From: Rotaria sordida
Lineage: Eukaryota > Rotifera > Eurotatoria > Philodinida > Philodinidae
Direction of reading: 5' to 3'
NCBI GenBank assembly: GCA_905250125.1
Contig: CAJNOL010000302.1
Span: 101,873-165,872, forward strand
DNA length: 64,000 nt
The translations under genes and the position numbers were made by a program. The first letter of the stretch is position 1; each line of letters begins with the position of its first letter. This document shows, piece after piece, positions 51,401-62,252 of the stretch. Below the pieces are notes generated by a model. It worked only from the letters and a program-made list of their open reading frames with translations, did not search any database and had not been told where the DNA came from.

Positions 51401-51608
51401 AACCAAATTTTAAAACGAATAGTCAGTTTAATAGTGTGTTGTCTGTAGATGATGTAAGTATACTAAATTGATTAGTTACAACTAGTAACACATGAGTTAC
51501 TGATCCAATGACTTTTTAGCAAATCATAAAAAGAAAAATATAAAGTAAAATCTTACTTCTCAAAATATGTGCTTTAAACTGTTTGAGACTGTTTTGAATC
51601 TTCTCCAT
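48453..51608 (-). CDS. ADP-ribosylglycohydrolase (DraG/ARH family), copy 1, 5 exons
   Basis: Mg-dependent hydrolase family that removes ADP-ribose from proteins or related compounds. Exons on the minus strand: 51608-51557, 51125-51081, 51006-50753, 49743-48699, 48649-48453 (530 aa). Family signatures in order: GSLIGLALGDALGAHVEF, then across the intron FTDDTSMALCL (first metal site TDDT), GNGALMRLAPVP, THGDNKAYDACRYYGAL, and LGDDTDTTAAIYGQLAGAYYG (second metal site). All metal ligands are present. About 60 N-terminal residues precede the domain and are basic, without a signal peptide. The C-terminal ~120 residues past the domain are low in similarity to copy 2 and use an extra exon. Start codon chosen because the first exon aligns, frame and splice site included, with that of copy 2. 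Introns 1 and 3 are long (431 and 1009 bp). Confidence 0.92.
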
Positions 51609-53411
51609 TCTAACCACTAGACAAAGAAATCTGGCTGTTTTCGTTTTATATTTGTAGTTACAGATATATATTTTTATTAGAAAAAGTTTTTTTTTTCTTC
51701 GTTCTCTACTTTACCTCTATGATCTTCCTCTTTTTTTTTTCGTTTTTTGCATACTTTACAAACGAACTTATTAGTACGAATAATTTATTACTGGTGATAA
51801 AACATAATAAGACGCCATATTATTCAAGAACAAAATGCATGAGTTAAAGGAAAATGACAAAAATGTTGCTGATCTACTCTTAAATCGTCTCAAAAAATAC
51901 GCATCATTAAAAAAATCATATTCAAGAAAAAAAAATGTGTAGGAGTGTCATGCCTTGAGTCAAAATCAAATTTACATGAGTCATTCGATAGAAAAGCAAT
52001 GACAGTGCAAATGTGAATTTTTCTTTTGATGATTTTATGATTTGTAATACGAGTAAGCAACTCATACAGTTTTTTTTGAATTCGAATTGAAAGCCCAACT
52101 CTTTTGTAATGCTATGTAAATGAAATGAATCATTATTTCTTTGCTTATTATTTTTCTGTATAAAATTTCATTGATTTCGTGATTTATTTTTACTGATGAT
52201 TCATTAAAGCTAAATTCAAGATCGATATGCCAAATCGTAACATAATTTGGATTTTGATGTTATATTTTTTTTATTATCAAAATAAAAAAAAATTAGTAAT
52301 ACATGACAAAAATAGTCAAGTTTTTACTTTTCTCTATTATTAATTTTTTTTATGATAATATCCTTTCTAATTTAAATTCCTTTGTATAATTTTCATCGGT
52401 TTTTTAAACTCGAACAAGTTACATAAGTTGATAATTAGCGTATATTGAATAGCGAAGTTTCCAAAAAACAAATCATTTAAAACTTTCAGAAATTAACTTG
52501 TTTTCGCAATTAAAATTGTTTCAAAAGTCTGTATGGACAAAAAAATGTGAATAGTATGTAAATGATTCAAATAACTTATTTAATTTTTTTACGTACTGCA
52601 TCAGTATGTTCCTCAAGATTTTAAAGTAATATATCAGATAATTTGCTTATGAACAATATAATCAAATCAAATTTATTAATAGCCAACGATAAATGACCTA
52701 CAAATGTACAAATGAAAACTACAAGCCATGCTTAGTAAAACGTATCAAGATGAATTAAACTATGGAAGTGTGTCTTAATACTTTTCAAGAAACTAGTATT
52801 GTAAACATTGTATAAGTTTGAAATACTTACCCTAATAACTAGAAACCTATCTGCTGAAGTTTATGATGTTTGTAAAATATACAAGTACCAACAATCAAAG
52901 CATTGTTTAATAACGGTACTTGTTCACTATAATTACAGTCTTCATTTTTATGCAGTGCTGGACTTATTTTTACCACACTAATTAGTGTTAGGACTATGAT
53001 TAACGTAATCTAATACGCGAGTCTTAATGAAAGGAAGAAGAAGATCATCGATAGAAAGCAAAAACTGGATCGATCAATCACTGTTAGTCATGAAATAATC
53101 TAAAAAAGATGTCACTGATTATCGATTACAATTTGGTTAGTTGTGTTCGATTTAATTTTTCTGTTTTTTCTTTAATATATAAAGTCTATCATAGGAGAAT
53201 TGACATAAAAGAGAGAAAATAGTTGTTACCAATTATTTAAACTGATGATAGAAAATGTCTATAAGTTTTATATCAGTTTTGAATATGAAAATGAACTTAA
53301 AGATATAACATTTAGTTACATATATTTAAGAAAAGTTTTATTACATAATTAAGCACTCAATTTTCAATGAATTTTGATTATATAAAAAATAAAAATAAAT
53401 TGACACAAAAA

Positions 53412-53945
53412 TTACAAGTCAAGGTCGGCAAAAACACATTAAGTGAAGATCGCATTCAAGTTACAACTTGATGTTTTTATGACATTGGCACCATAGAAGA
53501 TCGAGAATGTTCTGAAAGATCGTCAAAAATTACAGAAGAACAAGTCGACGAAGTTCATCATGTTTGTGAAAAATGAATCTCAATGAACGGTTTGAACTGT
53601 CACAAAAGTCTGTTTTATTTCACAAACAAATTATATCCTGTACGATTTCAATAAAAGATATTCAGTCATTAAAATTCGATGCACTGTTGTTCATAGAATG
53701 GATCAGACCTTTGCAACAGCTCGAACACTTGATTGCAGTTCATTTTTCACAAACATTATAAACTTCGTCGACTTTTTCTTTTCTAATTTTTGACAGTCTT
53801 CCCGAACTTTCTTGATCTTTCACTGTGCCAATTTCACAAAAGCATTGAAACGTAACTTTAATGCAATCTTCATGTGGTGTAGTTTCGTCGAATTTCACTT
53901 GAAGTCTTCGTTTCACAACTATAGGTACCTCAAATTGAATCATTT
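53412..53945. pseudogene. Palindromic pair of mariner/Tc1-like transposase N-terminal relics
   Basis: Two inverted copies of the DNA-binding N-terminus of a mariner-type transposase meet near 53670. The minus-strand copy (53943-53740) reads RRLQVKFDETTPHEDCI, then CFCEIGTVKDQESSGR and KVDEVYNVCEK, the typical HTH layout (short helix block, ETGxVxDxxxSGR linker). The plus-strand copy (about 53412-53575) reads EDRIQVTT, stop, CFYDIGTIEDRECSER, EEQVDEVHHVCEK. Both then continue in DNA-level similarity toward the centre. The catalytic domain is missing in both, so neither is active. It sits within about 130 bp of the midpoint of the large palindrome. Confidence 0.62.
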
Positions 53946-54519
53946 ATATAATTATTTTTATTCTAATATTCATAGGTACAGACATTTATCTGAAAGTATA
54001 TAGAACAAAGCTTTAAAGAACATACGAGACATATCTAAATTCGATAAGTTCTGAACTCCTGGAACTCTTGAAAATTCAACTTCGCTGTAAATCACTAAGA
54101 TTAATACAAATATAATCGAACTAATTAGTGTGCTAACTAGAGTTCGGTGGGTCCAAAATATCACGTGTAACTGGAGCCGTTAAATCATGAGATACATACG
54201 ACAATTTTAAATATATTTTGAGAAAATTTTACTATTAAATTGTTGAGATTAAAGGCACCACATATTTCAGTACTTAAACAAAACAATATTATACATATAT
54301 ACTGAAATCTTGAATCTCAAAAATGAAAAAAAATGAAGATTTCTTGATACAGATTTAAGAATTTTCTGTATCTATCTGATGATTTAACGGTTTCAGTTCC
54401 TGTAACGGTTCCAAAGCATTTTTGTCCACGGCTTTAATTCCGATTGCAAGAGATTCAAAAGAGTCGGTTCCGATCTCGTTCAAGGTTCCAATTTTTTTGT
54501 AACCGTCGAACTCTAATGC

Positions 54520-54760
54520 TAACTGACTGGACCACACAAGAAACTCACGAAACCAATGGTACTCAATGAATTCACGGAATCCTAGAAACTCAAGGAACTT
54601 GTCTAATCCAAGAAAAGAAAGCAACTCATGAAATCCAATGAACTCATGAAATCCAAAGAACCTAGGGGACTCAAGGAATGTAAGACACTCCAGCAGCTCA
54701 TTGAATTCATGAAACCCTTGGAACTCACAGAACTGCAGAAACTCGAGAAAAGTGTGCACC
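54520..54760 (-). repeat. Degenerate 15 bp-period minisatellite with open frame
   Basis: Imperfect repeats of the type GGAACTCATGAAATCCAA recur about every 15 bp. Because the period is a multiple of three, the minus strand stays open as a 173-codon frame (54355-54876) whose middle reads as FHEF/FLEFLGF-type repeats, and the plus strand also stays partly open. No other coding evidence exists. I call it a minisatellite rather than a gene. Confidence 0.6.
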
Positions 54761-55030
54761 ATGTAGGTGTCATTCACCTCTTCATCCACACTCACAGCGT
54801 GACTGCGATAATTCAAGTACTTCACTGTCTCAATTTTCACGTAATCTCCTTTTTTTTTTTGAAAACATTGTGTCAAAGTTATACCATACGTCAGATTTGA
54901 TGTTATATCAGAACTTATGACAATATGAAGAAAAACCTATTCATATATAAAATCTTGGTTTTTTTTTCTTCAATGTTGAGTCAAATTTGGTTCCAGTATA
55001 TAAGAACAAAGCGTTACAAATCGTTGATGT

Positions 55031-55608
55031 AAGGGTAGTTAGCAGTCGATTCAAGTTTTTTCAAAAACGATTCGCCCCATTCACTGAGTCACTGATGAAT
55101 TAGGATGGGTGGAATACGAAAATCAGGCCCTATGTCGTTCTTCCTACGACGATTCATTTCACAGCCTGATCTACTAATGGAAGTTACTTGATTCCATGCA
55201 ACTTGATGAGTTCTTTCCATTGACTTATGTGCTGTGAACGACTGAGATTGTGGAGCGAAACGTGAAAGAAAATCCCGGCTTAGAATCTGGTTTGGATATT
55301 TCTGAGATTCATACCAAAGTCGTGTTGCTTTCAATCAACCGAAATATTTACCAGTCGATGATGCTCGCCGAACTACATCGAATGAGCTAAATGCCAGTGG
55401 TGACTCAGATTGTGGAGCAAATGGTCAAAGAAAAGCTTTGTTTTATTTTTCTATGAGCGAAAATCAATATTTTTGTTTTCATTTTTGTCGGTTAGCTTTC
55501 ATGAAAAATGTGAATACATCTTTTGATAGAATTTGTCGAGCTGCATGCCTTAGTTGCTTCAGTGAATGGAGCGAATCGTTTTTGAAAAACCTCGAATCAG
55601 CTATTAAT
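55031..55608. mobile_element. Small element with ~50 bp terminal inverted repeats
   Basis: The left end (55031-55088) and right end (55557-55608) are inverted copies, including TTTTCAAAAACGATTCG (left) with CGAATCGTTTTTGAAAA (right) and CCATTCACTGA with TCAGTGAATGG. The interior of about 470 bp holds a direct repeat (GATTGTGGAGC at about 55246 and 55406) and an unsupported 81-codon frame. It has the size and structure of a MITE. It lies in the palindrome spacer near hydrolase copy 2. Confidence 0.65.
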
Positions 55609-55974
55609 TTTCCTTAAATAAATCGTTGTGGTCTTTAAACAAAAGCAGTTTATAATTCAAGACTTCATCAACAATTTCCACCAAACAATAAACAGAATTT
55701 TCTGATATATACATTTGTTTCTTATATAACTCTATATCACCTTAAATTTTTACTGTCATAATAAAATATTTTGATTGATATTTTTGTTGTTTTTAAGCGT
55801 GTGTATGCAATAAACAGAACAGAAAAAGAATTTCACAAGAGTAGAGTAAAATAGGAAATAAAAGGAAAGAACGAAGAAAAAAAAAATTATTTCTTTTGCA
55901 AAAAGAAAAGCATGTGACGACAAAACAAGAAAGATACGACGAAAACAACCAGATTTCTTTATTTAACTATTCAA

Positions 55975-58900
55975 ATGGAGATGCTTCAAACCATTTTAAA
56001 AAGATTAAGAGATCTATTTTTCAGAAGTAAGATTTTATTTTATATTTTGCTTTTCATGAGCAAGATCAAAAAGAACCCAATGACTGGGTTAATGTCAATT
56101 TATTATTAGTTGTCACTGATCGAGAATTTATATTTAAATGACCGACAAAAACAAAATTGACTTCCAAAATGGTGTTAATCAACAGTATAAAATTTGATCG
56201 TAAAAAGAAAAATGCGAGCTACTCTTATTCACTTTACATCATTGCTTCGACGTCGGTTGATGTAAATGAGTTACGAAATGACTCATATAGTATGAAAAAA
56301 GCATCAAGGTCTCCCTAAGTCAACATTGGAGCGAGATAAGCACACGCAACACTAGCGTGAGAATGCCACAAAACATAATTTCTGATTGGTTGAAATCGTT
56401 AAGAAAGTTTATAGAACTTTTGAAGTATTTTGTAATTCATTTACGTCATGGATTTCGTTTTGAGCAATTTTCAATTTCGATAATTCTTCTGATTAAATTA
56501 CTGATACTTTTGAAATACGAGAACTTTCTATATAGAAGAATTTTGAGCTAGAATCACAAAGTAATTTTTAACTGTTTGTGGCAAGTTAAGATGGATTTAA
56601 GGGATCATTCATCATTAAAAGTGAATCAATTTTAATTTTTCTTGAATATTTTTTTAATAATAAAGATATTTAATCTTCATTATTCTATATTTAGCTGCTC
56701 GAAGAGTAGAATCGCCAGCCAATCATTCATTAACTGAAGTTGAAACAGGTAAGATATTCATATTTTTCCTGCATTAAAAACCAAACTATTATTTTCATGG
56801 TTTGTTGACATTGAAACACAGTGTTTCTCAAAATGCATAATCTTCTTTTGAATAGATACACAAAGGAATAATTCTTGCGAAAACGTACTAGAATATACAT
56901 CGACTTTCTGCAAACTGAATGAAAATTTCTGAGTATATTGGACTTGAGTTTGTAAGCGTAGTCGTAGGTTTGAAAGAATTTGAAAACCTTGTGAAGGAGT
57001 CTACATATTTGGAGGGGAAGGTGCGGTCCCCCTCCCCCCCAGCCAAACTGGGCCTTAGCTAGCTCCTCTGTTTCAATTGATAGAAGTCTGAAATTTTTAT
57101 GATAGATACTACTTGTTGACATGATCATTTTTTGCAGCGGACATTGTTTTCTCCCATGTTCTATTTTTTGGACTCAAGTATCTCTATAAAGTCCAAATGG
57201 ATTTTCAACTTTTATTAGTGCTCTACAATCGTTGGAATGTCCTTTATCCAACTGTGAAATCTGTAGGTCTGTCGTTTGTTCCTAGGGTGAATGACAAAGG
57301 CATCTTTAGGACCCACTGTCGAATTTTACCAACTTTGCATCTCTCCCTCTAGCACAATCATGGGATTCCCAAAACCTGTCCTATAGTGGACCTTCATCAG
57401 CACACTTAGCTTTATCACTCCTGAAATTTTTGTTTTTAGCCAAGCCAATATGACCGAGAAAATCAATCTTGAATATTTTGTATGGTATTTATAACAGTTG
57501 TAACGGTCATTTTCTTGAGAAAAAATTCAAGATCGGTTCTCTCAGTCAAATCACCTTGACCGAAAATGAAAATTTCAGGAATGGCAAAGCTAAGTGTGCT
57601 GATGAAGGTTCACCAAAGGACAGGTTTTGAGAATCCCCTGTTTGTGTTTGAGAGGTGGTGCAAAGTAAGTAAAATTTCGAAATTAGATCCTAAAGATGTC
57701 TTTGTCATTCGACCCAGGAACAAACGACAGATCTAAAGATTTCACAGTTGACTAGAGGACATTTAGATGATTGTAAAGCACTAATAAAAGTTGAAAATTC
57801 ATTTGGACTTTATAGAGATACTTGAGTCTAAAATACAGAACACGGAAGCAAACAACGTCCGCTACAAAAAATGATCATCTCAACAACTAATATTTATGAT
57901 AAAAATTTTAAACTTCTATCAATTGAAACAGAAGAGCTGGCAAAGACCCAGTTTGACTGGGGGACCGTACCTTGTCCCCTCCCATGTGGACTCTTTTTGA
58001 AAGATTTTTAAAATTTTTTTAAGCCTACGACTATGCTTACAAACTCAAGTCCTACAGGCTTAGAAAGTTTTATTCCATTGACAGAAAGTCGTTGTATACT
58101 CCGATACTTTTTCAAAAAAGTCATCATAAGTATATTTTATTAATTTTTCTTGTTCTGTACATTTAGAAAAAAATTGGCTTAATCTTCGGTATCATGCAGA
58201 TGGCCAAATTAAAAAGCCTGATGAATTTGAAAATGAAATGGAAAATCCACCTAATCTAATCGATGAAAAACTACTGGATAGAACCTCTGGTTCATTGATT
58301 GGAATGGCTTTGGGTGATGCTCTTGGAGCACATGTTGAGTTTCGTCCTCATGCACATTTACTTGCACACCCAGTCAAAGATCTGGAAGGAGGTGGTACAT
58401 GGGGTCTTAAAAAAGGACAAGTATTATTTCTTCATTGTATTTTACAATTGAGACAACTAACACAAAAATTCATGAAGTTTTTTAACTATAAAATAATTAC
58501 ATCATAGAGACATTTGAAGTTTGAATAGTTAGATAGAATTAACATCATTCTATTCGAAAATTTGACATCTTTTTTAAAGACGAACTGCTATGTAGGACTA
58601 GATTAACTAAATTGAACTTTAAAAACGATCATTTCCAAAAAGGAAAGGTATTTTCTTATAAAAACTATTACTTACCTTTGTTGTTGCAAAAATTGTGACT
58701 AAAATCTTCTTATCATAAACGAGAAAAACAAGCATATTTAAGACTACTTTGAAGTAAGTGACATGACAGGAATCTTTGTTGATCCAATCGATGAGAGACG
58801 ACCAGATCAAATCCGTAACTCTTTGATTGAATTGGCTTAGGATGATGTTCTTGTGGTGCATGTTGAGTTTCATAGTTAGAAATATTGACTTGCATATTAA

Positions 58901-60550
58901 GTCAAAAATTAGAAGGAAACAGCACATGACATCTCAAAAATGCACAAGTATTGTTTCTTCATCCTACTCTATATTAGAGAAACTTAAAACAAAGTGGTAC
59001 TAAATACAAAATAATTTACTGAAGTTCAAAGTGTGGGTCTGCAGTTCTTGTCTTTACATAAACTCACATCCCCACTATAACCAATGCTGACATTCACACC
59101 CGATATCTATTGCTCATATCAAAGGATAGTGTATCAAGATTATTTCTGAAATCGCTCTTTATATAATTTAAGCTGACATGTTGGATAAGATTTCTTTCGA
59201 AAATGAAACGACTACATTGAATAATAGTAATTAAAGTGATGTTCTGAAAAAATTATGGATAATTCATTTCTTATAGAAAACAAATCTCTGAGGACAACAA
59301 TGAGCACATTATCTTTTAATTAGAATACAATGATATTGTCGAAGGTTTTTTACCAATTATTGTAGAAGATATAAATGTTTTAGTTCACAGATGACACATC
59401 AATGGCTCTTTGTTTGGCTAATTCATTGGTAGTTCGTCGTGATTTTATACCTTATGATCAATTAGTTCGTTACAAATGGTGGTTTGAGCATGGATATATG
59501 TCATCTACAGGACATTGTTTTGATATTGGTGCAGCTACTTCTCAATCACTACAAGAATTTATTCATCGCCAAACAGTGTTTGCCGAACGTTATCGTATCC
59601 CTCTTAAAAAACTAGATTACCTTTCAGATCCAAGTCTTCTTCAAGAGTTTCCAGTTTATTGCAGTAAGTCTGGTGTCGCTGGTAATGGAGCTCTTATGCG
59701 TCTTGCACCTGTTCCACTTTTTTTCTATAAACATCCACAAGAAGCTACAGAATTCTCTGGCTACAGTGGACAAATTACACATGGTGATAACAAAGCATAC
59801 GATGCATGTCGATATTATGGAGCTTTGATTTGTGCCACACTTAATGACTATACGAAAGAACAATTGCTTGATCAAAATTTTTACAAAAAACATAAATCAT
59901 GGTTCGGTAATAAACCACTTTGTGAAGAAATAAAACAGATTGCCGAAGGATCTTATAAGAAAAAAGGTGGATATCAAGATGGAATTCGTGGCAAAGGTTA
60001 TATAGTCAATGCTCTTGAAGCTGCTCTATGGGCATTTTGGTCTGATAATAATTCTTTTGAGCAGGGTGTACTTGCTGCTGTCAATCTTGGTGATGATACT
60101 GATACAACAGCTGCCATTTATGGTCAATTAGCTGGTGCATACTATGGATATAAAAAACTTCCGAAAAAATGGGTAAATCAAGTGTATGCTAATAAATTTA
60201 TTTTAAATTTGAGTAAATGGATAGTATATGAAGGAGAAAACTGGAAACAAACGAACGTAATTCTTCCATCTCATCCACCTTCAGTTGATTTGTCTGCATC
60301 GAATGAATCTGAAACATTTTTTGCTCAGCATCAGCCTAGATCAAGATCAATGTTGTTATCGGAACAAAATGGAAGAAAGTGGAATGATTCAGATGGTAAT
60401 CAAAATTTATCTGATAGTGGAAACATCGCTTCATCGGAGTTAATCAATCAATCTTCAACGCTGAATAGCAATCCAAGTACAACATACACAGAAACAAGTC
60501 AAAACACTGCCAATGTTGCTCCGACTTCGGAAGAGAGGTCACAGTTATGA
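55975..60550 (+). CDS. ADP-ribosylglycohydrolase (DraG/ARH family), copy 2, 4 exons
   Basis: Inverted paralogue of the gene at 48453-51608. Exons 55975-56026, 56695-56748, 58167-58420, 59384-60550 give 508 aa; phases match copy 1 and the third exon has exactly the same length (254 bp). Catalytic motifs are kept: GSLIGMALGDALGAHVEF, FTDDTSMALCL, GNGALMRLAP, THGDNKAYDACRYYGA, LGDDTDTTAAIYGQ. The catalytic domain is nearly identical to copy 1 (a few changes such as VVRRD for VARRD and ERYRI for KSYRI). After ILPS the C-terminus is unrelated: a Ser/Asn/Thr-rich tail of about 95 residues in the same exon. Intron 2 (1418 bp) houses a foldback element; intron 3 (963 bp) contains a broken duplicate of exon 3. 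An AATAAA-like signal lies about 110 bp past the stop. Confidence 0.92.
56875..58115. mobile_element. Foldback element D inside intron 2 of hydrolase copy 2
   Basis: A 1.24 kb imperfect palindrome whose arms (about 56875-57495 and 57520-58115) match over their whole length. Landmarks: GGACTTGAGTTTGTAAGC (56940) with GCTTACAAACTCAAGTCC (58034); TGTTTCAATTGATAGAAG (57069) with CTTCTATCAATTGAAACA (57913); CAAACGACAG and CTGTCGTTTG; AGCACACTTAGCTTT with AAAGCTAAGTGTGCT. Arm identity is roughly 80-85% by eye. No open frame. The same intron in copy 1 is only 74 bp, giving the uninserted state. Confidence 0.88.
58780..59015 (+). pseudogene. Decayed duplicate of hydrolase exon 3 within intron 3
   Basis: Downstream of exon 3 its sequence recurs in degenerate form: AATCGATGAGAGAC matches AATCGATGAAAAAC, GCATGTTGAGTTTC matches ACATGTTGAGTTTC, and the block CACAAGTATTGTTTCTTCAT matches the exon end plus donor GACAAGTATTATTTCTTCAT. 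Stops and indels make it non-coding, though the GT of the old donor is kept. Copy 1 lacks it: its intron runs straight through the corresponding point after TTTGTTG. Confidence 0.8.
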
Positions 60551-62252
60551 ATTTCTAAACGATCAGAAACCTCAGACATTCATACATATACATGTAATGA
60601 TTAAAACTATCATTGTAAATAACTACTCTTGAACAAGTCTAGAAATAAACAAAACGCTCAAATAAAATATTTTCTATTATATTAAATGTTCTTGACGCAA
60701 ATATTGAATCCAAGCATTTAAAAACAGTTCTCTTGATAGTTGTCATCAGAGCTGCTTAAATGGGAGCATTCATAAGAGAACGTTTATTTCTAATCTTTGT
60801 TGTTATATTTCAGTTTACATTCTATTCTACTAAAGTTCTTTTTGTTAGCATTTTGATTCCGATCGTTGTATAGAATAGTCCTTTGAAGATGTTTATGATT
60901 GAATTCGATTTATTGATAATGATGATTTCGTTGAATTTGAAGTATTCAGTTCATATAGTCGGCAAGTTGTTGTTGCCAACATCAAACTAGTAAAACAAAA
61001 ACTTTTAATGTCACTGACATTAGATAGTACTCCTGAGAGTGACTTTTTCACTGTTGAAGGTTTTGTTTCGCGTCTACATCTAAAAGATTCTATGTATTTG
61101 AATACTATGTCGTGTGTTTTGAAACAAATTCAAGACAAGGTCGCATTTAATATTGTATAATGAAATCCTAAAATGATTCGAATTATTATCATTTGACATT
61201 GATATTAATAAAATAGAACGTTTTTATAATATCAAATTATATTGAATGTTTCTTTTTCAAATTAGTTTTATTAAAACTGTTTTTGATTGGAAATTCGTTT
61301 ATCCAAATGGGTCAACATTATCGACTATTTTGTTTCAAAAAAATAGTTCTGCTCAAAAAAAGATTTTTAGAAAAAAAGAAGGAAAGAAGCAAAGTGGGAT
61401 GCTACTGGTTCAACAAGTAAATCATAATCGAGTGATTTCCATTGAGATGGCAATGCTTTATTATGTCTCAACTTATATCGGATCAATTTCCTATGCTCGA
61501 TAGACTACTAGATTATGAATGGTTTTGCAAGGTTATGCAGTTTATATTATCAGTTGAATATATTTGCAAATATTCTAATCCTACGGGAAGTCTAATTATG
61601 TTTGGTATTATATTACTTAATCCGATTCCTGTCATTATTGGTGATGAACTATCATTGATTCCAAGCGGAAACTTTCGTTTTTATATAGTGTAGAAAAATA
61701 TTCTGATTATCAAGATCATTAAATTTCCTTGGTACCTATTAATTATGACACATTGTAGAACTTTTGTTCACCATCAAGTGAAATTCAATATGTTCCTTTT
61801 AATGAATTTGTTGTTTTTGAATAATATGCTATTTTATCACAGGTGATTATTCATATCAATTTCAGAATATTTCTGCCACTTTTAACGAAACTTTTCACAG
61901 AATATTTCTCTTCAAAGAATGAAATTAGACTAATCAAAGATCTTTTAGCCTTTAGCAGAGGTTTTTCTTCTTTATATTAAGTAATTTCGAACTATTAAAA
62001 TCATCTTAATAATAAAATACCAGGAATTATTCTACTGTATATTGATTAAAAGATCAACTTTAAATCTTGTTTAATGAAATAATAAAACCTTCCATATGTA
62101 ATAGATTTTCATTTACCATATTCACAGTGAGTAATGAAAGTTTGAAGTTCATCTATATTTATTACTAGTGAACGTTATATCAACGTTATTATTATCCAAA
62201 GCTTTATATTAGTTTCTTATTTGAAATCTTAATCTTTTACAACAAAGCATAA
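60551..62252. other. Intergenic region with unrecognised weak frames
   Basis: AT-rich with two overlapping plus-strand frames (61246-61503 and 61442-61693) that have no recognisable domain. The stretch 60800-61160 looks faintly coding in broken frames but cannot be identified. The last part is the 3' flank of the SLC6 gene. Confidence 0.45.

Larger units (their letters stand above)
51609..55974. other. Spacer of the large palindrome
   Basis: No intact gene. It holds the divergent upstream flanks of both hydrolase copies, AT-rich DNA from about 51720 to 53400, a palindromic transposase relic (53412-53945), a 15 bp-period minisatellite (about 54520-54750) and a small element with inverted repeats (55031-55608). 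Confidence 0.6.
48453..60550. repeat. Large palindrome carrying the two ADP-ribosylglycohydrolase genes
   Basis: Arms at about 48700-51720 (minus-sense) and 55870-60290 (plus-sense) are inverted copies. Similarity extends through exons, introns and the upstream flank: both first exons are preceded by CGAAAAC(A/G)(A)CCAGATTTCTTT and further up by GAACGAAGAAAAAAAAAA. Intron 3 is alignable across the arms (for example a shared CTTATCATAAACGA block). Arms end where the C-terminal coding parts diverge. The right arm is longer because of a foldback insertion in intron 2 and a duplicated exon piece in intron 3. The spacer (about 51720-55870) has its midpoint near 53790. Confidence 0.88.

Noticed and set aside
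59624-59893. 89-codon minus-strand frame opposite hydrolase copy 2, with a counterpart opposite copy 1 (49234-49476)
   Set aside because: Its conservation between copies follows from the overlapping hydrolase coding sequence, so it is an antisense shadow.
61246-61693. Overlapping plus-strand frames (85 and 83 aa)
   Set aside because: Considered as a relic gene, but no motif, splice site or paralogue could be identified in the window.
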